Assembly: GCA_037349315.1 (NCBI GenBank)
Contig: JBAIAC010000042.1
Location: 4,836,001 to 4,900,000, forward strand
DNA length: 64,000 bases
Reading direction: 5' to 3'
DNA from: Chelydra serpentina
Lineage: Eukaryota; Chordata; Testudines; Chelydridae
Shown piece after piece: positions 1 to 13,100 of the stretch. The position numbers were made by a program, and so were the translations under genes. Every line of letters starts with the position of its first letter. Position 1 is the first letter of the stretch. The notes below the pieces were generated by a model. It was given only the letters and a program-made list of their open reading frames with translations. It did not search any database and had not been told where the DNA came from.

Positions 1-826
1 GGAATCTATTCCATTGGGGAGGGTTACCCCATCTCCTCTAGGAGCTACAACCCATGGGGGGTAATTACTGCTGGGACAGGTAACAGCTGCAGAGAAGTGC
101 CACCCCTAGGGAGAATTGCACAAACTAGTTCAGACCAGGTCCCAGAAGCCAAAGAGAACAAAGATATTTGGTAAAAACCCTTGATTTAAACAGACCAGAG
201 GCCTGGGATCTTGGGCTATAAATTGACAGGCTCTGTTACTCAAGAGGAAAAACCCAGAAGGTTTGAAGGACTTTGGAATCTATCAGAGAGTCCCATGTGC
301 CAGATGAGAATCCTTCGGTATAAATGTAATGTGTTCAGATCTCTTATTGGTTTATGCTAAGTTTTCTCTGTCAGGCTTTTGTCCTTCAATGTTCTGTTTT
401 GGAAGAGCTGTTGGGTTGCTGGTAACTGCTGGCACACGCTGTTCATAGCCCTGGGAGAGAAAGCAAAGCACAGATGCTGGTATTTGGTCAGGCCTGTTGG
501 GAAAACCACAGTGAATTGCAGGGGGCTGCAAGCCTGAAACCCCAGTGTGGAGGGAGAGGGACGTGGGTCCCTGCCCAGGGAGAGGTGATGGCTGGAGGCC
601 TGAGACCTAAGGGGACATTCCTTGAGCAGACCATAGAGGGAGTCAGAGGTGCAGTTATCCCAAGCCTGTACTCTCTGCACTCATAGAGATGTCTAGGGCA
701 CTGCATGGGTACGGGGTGTTCACTTCTAATGCAGGGCGTTCTCTTACTGGGTGTCTTACTGCTGAATTAATGCCACCCCCAGCCCCTCACCGATTTAATT
801 TCCATTTTCCATTGTACATTTCACAG
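1..826. other. Intron upstream of the first visible exon of gene 1
   Basis: I see no exon here. The signal-peptide exon expected before the IgV exon was not found and is probably left of the window. Short open frames in this stretch have no recognisable motif. It ends in a pyrimidine-rich tract and the acceptor TTTCACAG at 819-826. Confidence 0.5.
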
Positions 827-1174
827 CACAGTTCACAGTGATGGGACCTGACCATCCAGTCACTGCCTCCCTACGTGGGGAGGCCGTCCTGCCCTGCCAC
901 CTCTCTCCCAGGATGAGCGCTGAGAACATGCAGGTGAGATGGTTCCGATCCAAATACTCTGCAGTTGTGCACCTGTATAAGGATGGACGGGATCAGTATG
1001 AAGAGCAGATGGCAGAATATCAACAAAGAACTGAGCTCTTGAAAGACGACATCACCAGTGGGAGTGTTTCCCTGAGAATACACAACATCCAACCCTCTGA
1101 CGAGGGACAGTACAAGTGTCGTTTTCAGTCCAGTGTCACTGATGAAGAAGCTTTATTAGAATTACAGGTGGCAG
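827..1174 (+). CDS. Gene 1 exon: IgV domain
   Basis: The exon is exactly 348 bp, between acceptor TTTCACAG and donor GTCAGT, phase 1 at both ends. It encodes a V-set Ig domain. The disulphide cysteines lie in the motifs LPCHL and YKCRF, the core tryptophan is in VRWFRS, and DEGQY precedes the second cysteine. The motif VVHLYKDG followed by DQY is characteristic of butyrophilin, MOG and BG ectodomains. It would face outside the cell and mediate ligand contact. Confidence 0.92.
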
Positions 1175-4100
1175 GTCAGTAACTTGTTCTAATGCTTTGA
1201 TGTCTTCAACAGGGTAATAAGTGGAGTCACAGAGTTCATTGTGAGATGACACTTGATTTTTCTCATTATAGTGGGACAGTAGCTCTGCTCTGGTTAAGGT
1301 TTGTTCTAGTTCACTGTTTAACAGCTATTTTTTTCTTAGGTCTCTAAATCCACACGCATACTCAGATTGTCTTGACATTGTTGTGACTCACTGGAGTCTG
1401 GGGTAGGGTTAGTGGGCTAAATCTGAGGTCATTCAAGCAAGGGGTTAATTAGATACACAAACATCAATAAAACATCAGGTGATATTAACATGTGATTATT
1501 ACATTTTTGAGCGCACCTGGGGCGAAACGATGGCTAGACATTAGGAAAAACTTCCTAACTGTTAGCGTGGTTAAGCACTGGAATGAATTGCCTAGGGAGG
1601 TTGTGGAGTCTCCATCATTGGAGATTTTTAAGAACAGGTTAGACAAACACCTGCCAGGGATGCATAGGCACCGACTCCGTGGGTGCTCCGGGGCTGGAGC
1701 ACCCACTGGGAAAAATTGGTGGGTGCTTCCCCTCCAGACCCCCGTGCCCAGCTAACCTCGGCCTCCGCCTCCTGAGGCGCCGCCCCGCCAAGCCGCTTTT
1801 CCTCGCTCACAGGCTTGCCGCACGCCAGATGTTCGGCGCGCAGCAAGACTGGGAGGGAGGGAAGCGCGGTGGCGCCTCGGGTGAGGGGTATGGGGAAGAG
1901 TCGGAGCCGCCAGCTCCAGGAGGCAGAATTAAGGTTGCATGTCTCAGGCGCTATGTGCCATTACCTTGTATCTCTTGCACTTCAGATATTTAAGTTTAGC
2001 TGCTCTCTGCATTTTGGGAAGGCACAAGCCCCTGCTGGGCATCCTTACTTCTTCTTTGAATGCTGTTCCTGTGGGTGCTCTACTCCCGGTGACAGTGCGT
2101 CCCGGCGCCGTTGATCGGAGATCTTTGGTAGCAGTGCCTGGTCAGGACGCACGCACTCAGCTGCTGTCTCGCAGCGTCGTTAGGGTCTACCTGAGCACGC
2201 GTGTCCGTCACCTCCCTCAGTTCCTTCTCAACCGTCCTCAGCTGAAGACGGGACTCGGGGCAGTGCTCAACCTCTTCCCTGGTCTCTGAAGGAAATAAGT
2301 AGAAAGAAATAGAATTAGTTAGACAAAAATATCCCAGTTCTTTCCCTTCCTTTAGAATAGTTCGTTAGTTTAAAAAAAAGACAGACACACTTTTTTCCCT
2401 CACATTCGTCTCCTGTTGAGACTCTTCCCCGTCAATCATACTTCAGTGATGCCGGGGTCTCCAGGCTTTAAGAAAGGTGATTCCTGTAAGGAATCTCTGC
2501 TGCGGTCTGATGGACACTCACGGTGTGGGAAATGCCTTGGCGAGACACATGTTCCTGCCAAGTGTATTCATTGTGTCATAACAGGGACTTGCAGCTACAA
2601 ACGCTCCTGATGGAGAAATCTCTGCAGCCGCTTATGGAGACGAGCACACGTAAACCCTCTCCCTCACACTCCCCTGCCAGGTCGGAACCAATTGAGAGCG
2701 TGGCTTCACACTCTCAAGCGAAGAGGCAGGAAGCCCCAATGTCTCCGCTCAGAGACTTTCCAAAGGGTAAAGGGTCTCCTGCGAGATCTTTACCCTCGGT
2801 GCTGACAGCGCCAAAAGCAGGCGATTCCGACCGACCCAGAACCTCAGCCACGGCTCACAGGGATGCAAAAGCAGGGACCCAACTTCCAACAGCGGGAAGC
2901 TCTCCTCAGCACTGGTCCCGTTAACACGGAGGATAGACCCGGTACCGACAAGAATGTTGGCACCAAGCCTGCCCATCACGCCCACAGCAGACACGGACCC
3001 CAATCAGGGTGTCTATAAATGGCCCGTGGCGCATGCGAATGCAAAACAAAAGTCGATGCGGGCTTCCGCTCACACTTCGCGCTTTAAGAGTGTCCACGTA
3101 GGGATTTGCATTTGATTAACTAAATCCGTTTAACTAAACTGGAGCAAGTTTCTCCATAGAAAAGCCCTGACATTAACATTAACTCTTTAACATTAAGATT
3201 AACCTACCAGCCTCACTTGCAGACTCACATTTGATTATTAGTTTAATAGGACATGGCTTTTGATAACAGTGTAATAAAACTTTTGGCTCATTACTGGGCA
3301 CTGTAGGATTATCACAAGTCCATTTATCTCTTTTGTAGATTTGGGCTCTGCTCCTGCCATCTCTGTGGAGGGACATCAGGATGGAGGGATCCGGGTTGTG
3401 TGTCGATCAGCCGGATGGTACCCACAGCCCAAGGCTCAGTGGAGAGATCTCCAGGGGCAGCTCTTACCATCGGCCTCTGAAAACATATCCCAAGAGGCCA
3501 ATGGCCTGTTTCAAACAGAGATTGCCATTGTTCTAACAGAAGAGTCCAACCAGAAAGTGTCCTGCTGTGTCAGGAACCCCCGACTCAACCAGGAGAGAGA
3601 GTCAGAGATTTCCATAGCAGGTCAGTGCCCGTCTGTGCCACACATGGATAGACTGAGATGCTGCAGACATGGGTGGAGAGTATTTGTCATTGTGTCTCCT
3701 ATTTATTGGCCTGGACCTTCAAGGTGCTGAGCACGTCTTGTAAAGTCCTGAGCAACCTCAGTTCTCTTTGGATGTATCTACACGGCAATTATACACCCGC
3801 TGGTGGCCTGTGCCAGCTGGCTCAGGCTAAGGGCCTCAGACTAAGGGGCTGTTCAATTCTAGTGTAGACATTCGGGTTGGGGCTGGAGTCCAGGCTTCAG
3901 ACCCCTGTGAGGTGGGAGGGTCCCAGAACTCGGGCTTCAGCCTGAGCCCAAATATCTGCAAATATCTGAGCCTGAGTCAGTTGGCACAGGCCAGTTGCGG
4001 GTGCTAATTACAGTGTAGACGTGCCCTTTGACTCCAGTAGGAGCTGAGGGTGTTTAACACCTTGCAGGCTGGGATGTCATTGGCCAGATTTTCATAACAG

Positions 4101-7100
4101 CTCAGTATCCAGCAGCCATCATTCTTCTCATTGGGGCTGGGGGAGGGAATTGTTCGTGTGGTATAGTGGGGACTGTGTTGGAATTGCAAGCTGTCACTTT
4201 AAGAGAGCGGGGTTCCAGGTCCTGTTTGTAGGCTAGAGGGCTCTGCAGCAAAGCGTGGGAGCAGAATCAGGGCTTGTCTACAGGGACAGTTAGTTCATGG
4301 CGTCGGCGAGCTGGGGTGTAAATCTGTCTCACACTGGCCTGCTGGGCACTGTCTGTGTGTGTGGACCCTGCTACGTGCTCTAACAATTCCATAGTGCGCA
4401 TTGATCTACCCCGCTTTCAGGGCCGGCTCTAGCTTTTTTGCCACCCTAGGCAAAAAAGCCTCCCGCCGCCGCCGCCACTCCCACCCCCCATGCCGAGCCC
4501 GGCCGGCCCCACTCTCCACGGCGGGCGGAGCGCCGGCGGGAAGGTGGAGAGCCCAGCCGTGGTCCCGCTCTCCCCGGCCTGCCGGAGCACCAGGGGGAGG
4601 GCGGCGAGCCCGGCCGCGGCTCCGCTCTCCCCGGCCGGCGGGAGCGCCGGGGGGAGGGCGGCGAGCCCGGCCGCGGCTCCGCTCTCCCCGGCCGGCCGGA
4701 GCGCCGGGGGGAGGGCGGCGAGCCCAGCCGCGGCTCCGCTCTCCCCGGCTGCCGGAGCGCCGGGGGGAGGGCAGCGAGCCCGGCCGTGGTCCCGCTCTCC
4801 CCGGCCGGCTGGAGCACCAGGGGGAGGGCAGCGAGCCCGGCCGCGGCCCCGCTCTCCCCGGCCGGGGCGATGCCGCTCCCCGCTGCCCCGGCCGGCGGAA
4901 AGGGCGGCATTCCCGCTGCCTCGGCCGGGGCACCGGCGGGGAGGGCGTCTTCCCCACTGCCCCTGCTGGGGGGCTGGTGGGGAGCACGTCTTCCCCAAGG
5001 CCCCGGCCAGGGCGCCGGCGGGGAGGGCGGCTTCCCCAGGGCCCTGCAGCCCCGGCCGGGGCGATGCCACTGCCCTGGCCGGGGCGATACCTCTCCCCGC
5101 TGCCCCAGCTGGGGCGCCAGCGGAGAGGACAGCATTCCTGCTGCCCCGGCCGGGGCGCAGGCGGGGAGCGTGGCATGCCCGCTGCCCGCTCCCCCGGCCG
5201 GGAGCGGGGCTCACAGGTGGGGAGCGGGGCTCGCCCGGGGCTCCGCTGCCCTAGCCGGGGCGGGGAGTGGGGCTCACCCGTGGCCCCGCCTGGGAAGCGT
5301 GGGGTTTTTTTTGTTTTTTTTTTAATTTAAAAAAAAACCCTCAGCGCCGCCCCCCTCCAGGTGCCGCCCCAAGCACATGTTTGGTTGGCTGGTGCCTGGA
5401 GCCGGCCCTGCCCGCTTTGAAACCGGAACAGAGCAATGTGCACCAAGAAACTTTCAATGCATGGCAGCTGGGTCCACACGGATAGTCAGTGGGCAGCAGG
5501 CTAGTGTGAGGTGGATTTACACCCCAGCTTGCTGTTCAGAAACTGTTCCTATAGATGAGCCAACATAAAGCAAGGTGGGGTGCGTTTTGCCCACTGCCTT
5601 AGGGAGCAGCCCCCCCCCCCCCCCTCTGGTTTGGGTTTTTGTGTGTTATGGTTCTGGATTCTATGACATAAAGTCGTGTTACGCTGCAACCTTCCAGCAA
5701 GAGTATTTATGTTTGTGTCTAACTTCTCTGTGTGCTGTGACCATCACAGGCCTCAGTGGGGGTGGGGGAGGGAATTCTCCTTTGTTCTCAGTGAGAGTTG
5801 CTGGCTGCTGAGAATTTATGAAAATCTGGCTAATGAAGTCGTTTTTCCTGACTAGCACAAGAGCCCTGATAATGATCCGAGCGTTGCTGCCTAGGTGACA
5901 TCTGAAAATACCACATCAGCGTGAGAGCTGCACTACGGGCCCTGTCCTGCAGTTCAGACTCTGACAAAACTCCCATTGGCTTAAATAAGAGTTTTGCCGG
6001 CGTCAGAGCTGAGGATCAGGTAAACTTGTATTTAATTGCATAAAAGGTAGTCAATTTAGAGCTCCATGGCTAGCATAATTCTGATCTCCCCTGTGAACAT
6101 GCATTATAGTTTTTCACTTCCCAGTCACACAATGGGCCTGATCTAGCCTTCCTGCATAACCAAGTCGGTGGGAGCATTGGGAGTGCTAGCAAGAAAGGAT
6201 CAGGTCCAAAATACTCAGAAACAAAATCGTACGTAAGAGCAGCTTATATTTTAGAAAAAAGGTTCATATTTTATGTATGATTATCTATCAAATAACTGTT
6301 AATACAGAATGAATATTTCATCACTGTAATAATAAGAATATTGTATTTGTAAAGTACTATTAATCTGAGATTTCAAAGTGCTGCACTGCTTAATAAGCTC
6401 TTGGTATGCTCGGAATGACGTGATTGTTATAGAATCATAGAACTGGAAGGGACCTCGAGAGGTCATCTAGTCCAGTCCCCCACACTCATGGCAGGATTAA
6501 GTATTATCTAGACCATCCCTGACAGGTGTTTGTCTAATCTGCTCTTTAAAATGTCCAATGATGGAGATTCCACAACCTCCCTAGCAGGGCCGGCGCTAGC
6601 ACTAGGCGACCCTAGGCGGTTGCCTAGGGTGCCAGGATTTGGGGGGCAGCGGGCGGCTGCCTCCTGCCTCCCCGCTCAGCTGCTGAGCGGGAGGCAGCCG
6701 CGGCGAGGCGCCCTCTGCCTCCCTGCTCAGCCGCTGAGTGGGGAGCCGGGAGGCAGCCACAGAGAGCTGCCCCCCGTGCCTTCCGGTTCCACGCTCAGCA
6801 CCCACGGGCGGGCGGGGGGCTGAGCTCCCACGCCCCGCAGAGGAGGCTGGCTGGGGGGGAGCGCAGGGCTGGTGCAAGGAAGTTTCACCTCGGGCGTGAA
6901 ACTTCCTTGCACCGGCCCTGCTCCCTAGGCAATTTATTCCCATGCTTAACCACCCTGACAGTTAGGACATTTTTCAATTCACCTAATTTTAAGTATTTTT
7001 AGTATTTTTCAATTCACCTAATACAAGTACTGTAGTGCAATCTCTTTATCATGAAAGTTGAACTTACAAATGTAGAATTATGTACCAAAAAAAACTGCAT

Positions 7101-10100
7101 TCAAAAATAAAACAATGTAAAACTTTAGAGTCTACAAGTCCACTCAGTCCTACTTCTTGTCCACTCAGACACACAAGTTTTTTACATTTGCAGGAAATAA
7201 TGCTGCCTTCTTCTTGTTTACAATGTCACCTGAAAGTGAAAACAGGCATAGAAGAACATAAATTGTTGGGCAAAAGTCAACATGGTTTCTGTAAAGGGAA
7301 ATCATGTCTTACTAATCTATTAGAGTTCTTTGAAGGGGTCAACAAACATGTGGACAAGGGGGATCCAGTGAACATAGTGTACTTAGATTTCCAGAAAGCC
7401 TTTGACAAGGTCCCTCACCAAAGGCTCTTACGTAAATTAAGTTGCCATGGGATAAGAGGGAAGATCCTTTCCTGGATTGAGAACTGGTTAAAAGACAGGG
7501 AACAAAGGGTAGGAATAAATGGTAAATTTTCAGAATGGAGAGGGATAACTAGTGGTGTTCCCCAATGGTCAGTCCTAGGACCAATCCTATTCAACATATT
7601 CATAAATGATCTGGAGAAAGGGCTAAACAGTGAGGTGGCAAAGTTTGCAGATGATACTAAACTGCTCAAGATAGTTAAGACCAAAGCAGACTGTGAAGAA
7701 CTTCAAAAAGATCTCACAAAATGAAGTGATTGGGCAATAAAATGGCAAATGAAATTTAACGTGGATAAATGTAAAGTAGTGCACATTGGAAAAAATAACC
7801 CCAACTATGCATACAATATGATGGGGGCTAATTTAGCTACAACTAATCAGGAAAAGATCTTGGAGTCATCGTGGATAGTTCTCTGAAGACATCCACGCAG
7901 TTTGCAGCGACAGTCAAAAAAGTAAACAGGATGTTAGGAATCATTAAAAAAGGGATAGAGAATAAGAATAAGGAAAAGCTATTTACTTGTTCCCATAATA
8001 TAAGAACTAGGGGCCACCAAATGAAATTAATGGGCAGCAGGTTTAAAACAAATAAAAGGAAGTTCTTTTTCAAACAGCGCACAGTCAACCTGTGGAACTC
8101 CTTGCCTGAGGAGGTTGTGAAGGCTAGGAATATAACAGGATTTAAAAGAGAACTGGATAAATTCATGGAGGTTAAATCCATTAATGGCTATTAGCCAGGA
8201 TGGGTAAGGAATGGTGTCCCTAGCCTCTGTTTGTCAGAGGGTGGAGATGGATGGCAGGAGAGAGATCACTTGATCATTACTTCTTAGGTTCACTGCCACT
8301 GGGGCACCTGGCATTGGCCATTGTCGGTAGACAGGATACTGGACTGGGCTGGATGGACCTTTGGTCTGACCCAGTATGGCCGTTCTTATGTTCTTATGTT
8401 CATTCGAATGGCATTGTTGTAGCCAGCATTGCAAAAATATTTACATGCCAGATGCGCTAAAGATTCATATGTCCCTTCATGCTTCAACCACCATTCCAGA
8501 GGACATGCTCCATGCGAACCAACGCATGTTCATTTTCATCATCTGAGTCAGATGCCACCAGCAAAGGTTGATTTTCATTTTTGGTGCTTCAGTTTCAGTA
8601 GTTTTCGCATCAGAGTGTTGCTCTTTTAAGACATCTGAAAGCATACTCCACGCCTCATCCCTCTCAGATTTTGGAAGGCACTTCAGATTCTTAAACCTTG
8701 GGTCAAGTGCTGTAGCTATCTTTAGAAATCTCACATTGATATTGTAACGATGCTGGTTCTGGCAAGACCCAACTGAGAGTGCCAGTTCAGGACAAATTGC
8801 TTCAAACAGGGCAACTACAGCCCAAGGCTGGGGTTTTTCCACCTCTAAGGCAAACCAAACCAGCCAGACAGAGGAGACTTTGGTTTTACCCCACTGGCTA
8901 ACCACAAGTCACACAAGCAATTCCCTTAGACACTCCAGTTTCCCAGTCTCACCACCAGAGCCACTCGTTATGGGGACAAATGGTCATGAAAACCAATGCC
9001 CCAGTAAAAGAAAATAGGTTCTCCCGATCCCAGCGGACCGAACCTCAGAGCCAGGTCAATATACAACTTAAATCTTACCCACAAATCACGCTGTTGCCAA
9101 TCCTTTAGAATCTAAAATCTAAAGGTTTATTCATAAAAGGAAAAAGGTCTAGGTGAGAGCTAGAATTGGTTAAAAGGAATCAATTACATACAGTAATGGC
9201 AAAGTTCTTGGGTCAGACTTGCAGAGATGGAATACTGCAGGTTCAAATCAAGTCTCTGGATTACATCCCCAGCTGGGATGGGTCCTTCAGTCCTTTGTTC
9301 AGAGCTTCCATTTGTAGAAAGGTTCCTCCAGAGGTAAGAAGCAGGAAATGAAGACAAAATGGAGATGAGGCAGCTGCCTTTTATAGTTTCTTCCAGGTGT
9401 AAAGACACCTCTTTCCTTACTGTGGAAAATCACAGCAAAATGGAGTCGGGAGTCACATGGGCAAGTCTCTGCATACCTTACTGAATCATAAGGTGTGTCT
9501 GCCTCCTCTCAATGGGCTAATTGTATAGTCGATGGTCCTTAATGGGCCATCAGCAGGCCTGGCAGAGCTGATAGCTTGTCCTGGGTCCCAGAAGCCCAGC
9601 CCCAGTTTGAAATACAGACATACAGTATAAAGTCATTCAACTACAGACAGTATAAAGCCAATATTCATAACTTCAACTACAACACTGATACATGCATATA
9701 AACGGCATAATCATAACCAGCCAAGCATAATCCAGTCTTAGACACCTCATTTGACCCCCTTTATACAAGATTTGGGGCCACTACAGGACCTTGGTTGTAA
9801 CAATGATTTATATGGTCCCAGTTATTGTCAATAACGTCACAGATATCTTCTTTGTGTTTTGTCAAATCTGCACTGAAAGTGTTCTTAAAATGAACATGTG
9901 CTGTACACTTTGTATTCTGTGTTGTAATTGAAAATGTAGAAAAACATCCAAAAATATTTAATTAATTTCAATTGGTATTCTATTGTTTAGCAGTGTGATT
10001 AAAAGCGATTAATTTTTTTGATAGGTTTCAGTGTAGTAGCCGTGTTAGTCTGTGTCAGCAAAACGAAAATAAGAAAGAAAAACTTGTAGCACCTTAGAGA

Positions 10101-13100
10101 CTAACAAATTTATTTCAGCATAAGCTTTCGTGGGTTAGTACCCACTTCATGCATCCGATGAAGTGGGTACTAACCCACGAAAGCTTATGCTGAAATAAAT
10201 TTGTTAGTCTCTAAGGTGCTACAAGTTTTTCTTTCTTATTTTAATTTTTTTGAGTTAATCGCGAGTTAACTGCAATTAATCGACAGCCCTAATATTTATA
10301 TTTCACCGCTATATCCTATATATATATCTGATACATTTCAGCATTGGCTACAGGAGGATAGCTGTAACATAGCGGAGCTCCATCCTACTCCTTCCCTTCC
10401 CCCGACATGCCCCCTCCCTTTAATTTACCATGTTCAGTAACCAGGCTAACGCTTGGACTTTCACTGGCTTAATAATAAAGCACAGAGGAGCCACATCTCA
10501 CTGTGTATTTCCCTGTGAGACTCTGTTAACTAGTCAGTGTCACCACTTCACAGTGTCCTGCCTTCATTCTGCACGTGTTTGCTCCCAAGTCAATGGCACT
10601 TTCTCTTGCAGAGCTGTTTTTCCCACGAGTCAATCCTTGGACGGTGGCTCTGGGTGTGATCCTGGCTGTTCTCCTTCCCCTGGCTGGTTACTGCTTTTGG
10701 AGGCAACACAGAGCAAAAGGTGAAGTAACAAGAGCGGGGAATTTGGTGAGAGAGAGAGAGAAAGAGAGAGAGAAATTGATTGGTTGATTGATACATTGAT
10801 TGACTGATTGAAAAACAAAACCAAAAGTAGAGATACTAGGGTTGCCAACTCTGACTGAAGCTATTCTAGGAGATTTTTTCCCAACATGACATAATGTAAT
10901 TTTCTTAAAATATCCTATTAAAATTTCCTGGATTGCTTTCAGTAGTCACTGGGAGATCGATGCTGATTCTAGGAGACTCCAGGACAATCCTGGAGGGTTG
11001 GCAGCCCTAAGAGATACAGGGATTCAATGTTTGGAGGAGGTGTCAGGCGGTGGGGAGCTGGGCTGAGGGTGAAGACAAAGCTGAATAAATTATGACTTTG
11101 TCTGAAGTACCAAGAAGTGTCAAGTGGTTTCACCCCTTCAGATCTCACTCCAGGATCCCAATCGAATGTGATTCTGAGCGGTTCCACGGGGATCAGCCTT
11201 GCTCAGATTGAAACACCATGTGGAGCTCAGTGAGCTGGGCTTGGAATGCCGACATATGTAACTTGGCGGCTTGCAGGAAAAACAGAAAGCAAAGGGGGGG
11301 GGGCTCTTAGGGACAATTCTGCCCCCCAGTCAGTGCTTGCACCCCCTCCCCCAGTCTAGCTGAGTAGGGACTGCAGACGGGCAAAGCCGTGGCTGTGAAA
11401 ATGGACAGGTTAGCAATTATTTTATCTACACTAAGATTTGGTCAGCCTGAGATCCTGCTGACCTGAGCATCCAGCTAAAGAAAAGGAACAGGAGTGCTTG
11501 TGTCACCTTGGAGACTAACACATTTATTTCAGCATAAGCTTTTGTGGGCTACAGCCCACTTCATCGAATGCACAGAATGGAACATATAGTAAGAGGATAT
11601 ATATATATACATACAGAGAACATGAAAAGGTGGAAGTTGCCATACCAACTCTAAGAGGCTAATTAATTAAGATGAGCTATTATCAGCAGGGAAAAAAACT
11701 TTTGTGGTGATAATCAAGATGGTCCATTTCAGACAGTTGGGCACCTCCACCCCATTCCCTCCCCCCACCCATCTAACAAGACCCTAGGAGGAGCTGTTAC
11801 CACTTATCATTAGGAGCAGGGGCAAGTACCACCTACAAGGTCAGGAATTGGCCTAGGATTGAACCAACCAAACCCCGTCCCTTATCCAGGTCAATGCCCC
11901 ATTCCCATCGCTCACTTCCCTCCCCTATCCCCACAGTCTGGGCTAGGGAGAGCTGGGGCTGTTCAGGGGATGGGCACAGAGGGGAGCAGCCAGATCAGAC
12001 AGGCGTGTGACAGGGCCCAGGCAGCAGGGATAGTTCCTGGGGAGATACTTAGAGCAGCCCCTAGAGGTGATGGTCAGTGGGGTCCAGGCAGCAGGGACGC
12101 TGAGTGCAGGGATGTTGAGATAGATCTGTCTGTGTCCTGTTTGTCAGTCTGTCTGCCTCGCGTTCATAATTACAGAAAAATTACATGAATAGCAGGAACT
12201 GCGCCATAAGCACGACAGGGTGAAATCTCTCCTCTCGCCCTTTTTTCTCCCGAGATACCCTACGACCTGATATGGAGAGCAGGAAAGGTCAATGTCTGGG
12301 CCCATTACATTATCTGACAGTAGAGTTATCCCATAAACACGACAGAGTGAAATCTCGCCATTATTAATTCACTGTTGCAACAATTTGCCAAGGGTCGCGG
12401 TGGATTCTCCAGCACTGGAATCAAGATTGGATGTTATTCTAAAAGATCCTCTCTAGGCATTATTGTGGGGAAGCCCACGGGCTTGTTATACAGAGGTCAG
12501 ACTAGGTGATCACAATGGTCCCTTCTGGCCTTGGAATCTATGAATGGATGATCTTTCACCCTGTTCTCTCTCTAGAGACCCTGCTATCTGGGCCAGTTAC
12601 ATTAACTGATATTAACATTATCCCCACAAACACGACAGGGTGAAATCTCACGTCTCTCCCTTTTCTCCCTCTAGAGGCCCTGCGATCTGAGATGAAGACA
12701 GAGAAAGGTCAGTGTCTGGGACTAATGGGATGGGTTGAAGATTTCACGTCATGTCAGTCTAATTAGCTCGCTCGAGCCAACTGAACTCAATTGAAAGCCA
12801 CTTTTAATGCAGTGGAGTCTCAGTTTAACACTTTTAGCTCAGTTTCAGCAGGTGGAGTTACAGCCTGTTTGAATGAGTGATGGGGAACATCTCCATATCG
12901 TACCAGAGCCCAAGCAGTGAGCTCAGGGGCTGCTCGTGCTGACACAGACGGGCTCTGAAGGGGAAGGGAGCCTTTGTCCTAAGAAACCCCACGGGAATTA
13001 CAGAAATGGCACCTTGAGCCCAGGGTCATGAACACACCAGCCCAGCTTTGTCAGCCTCATTGGTGGAGACTGTGGGTACGTCTACTGTGCAAAACCCACC

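Larger units (their letters stand above)
4272..5545. mobile_element. MITE split by a hAT insertion
   Basis: The left part (4272-4417) contains GAGCTGGGGTGTAAATC. The right part (after 5418) contains its complement GATTTACACCCCAGCTTG. They are the two sides of one inverted-repeat element, separated by the hAT element at 4418-5410. Confidence 0.55.
6990..10292 (-). mobile_element. Decayed autonomous-type hAT transposon hosting three insertions
   Basis: Pieces at about 6990-7245, 8403-8742, 9803-10020 and 10254-10292 appear to be one element. On the - strand within 8477-8740 the translation carries [15 protein letters not shown] and [16 protein letters not shown], which I recognise as the C-terminal region of hAT (ZBED-like) transposases. 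The right end, ATCGACAGCCCTA, is a hAT-type terminus. The gaps are filled by a CR1, an LTR-like element and a palindrome. It lies in the IgC-TM intron of gene 1. Confidence 0.6.

Noticed and set aside
4401..5330. Long GC-rich frames of 229-309 aa on both strands
   Set aside because: They lie wholly within a hAT element bounded by an 8-bp duplication and reflect GC-rich sequence with few stop codons, and a 57-bp tandem repeat.
8477..8905. 142-aa - strand frame as a host gene
   Set aside because: The recognisable part is hAT transposase; the rest crosses into the LTR-like insertion at 8743.
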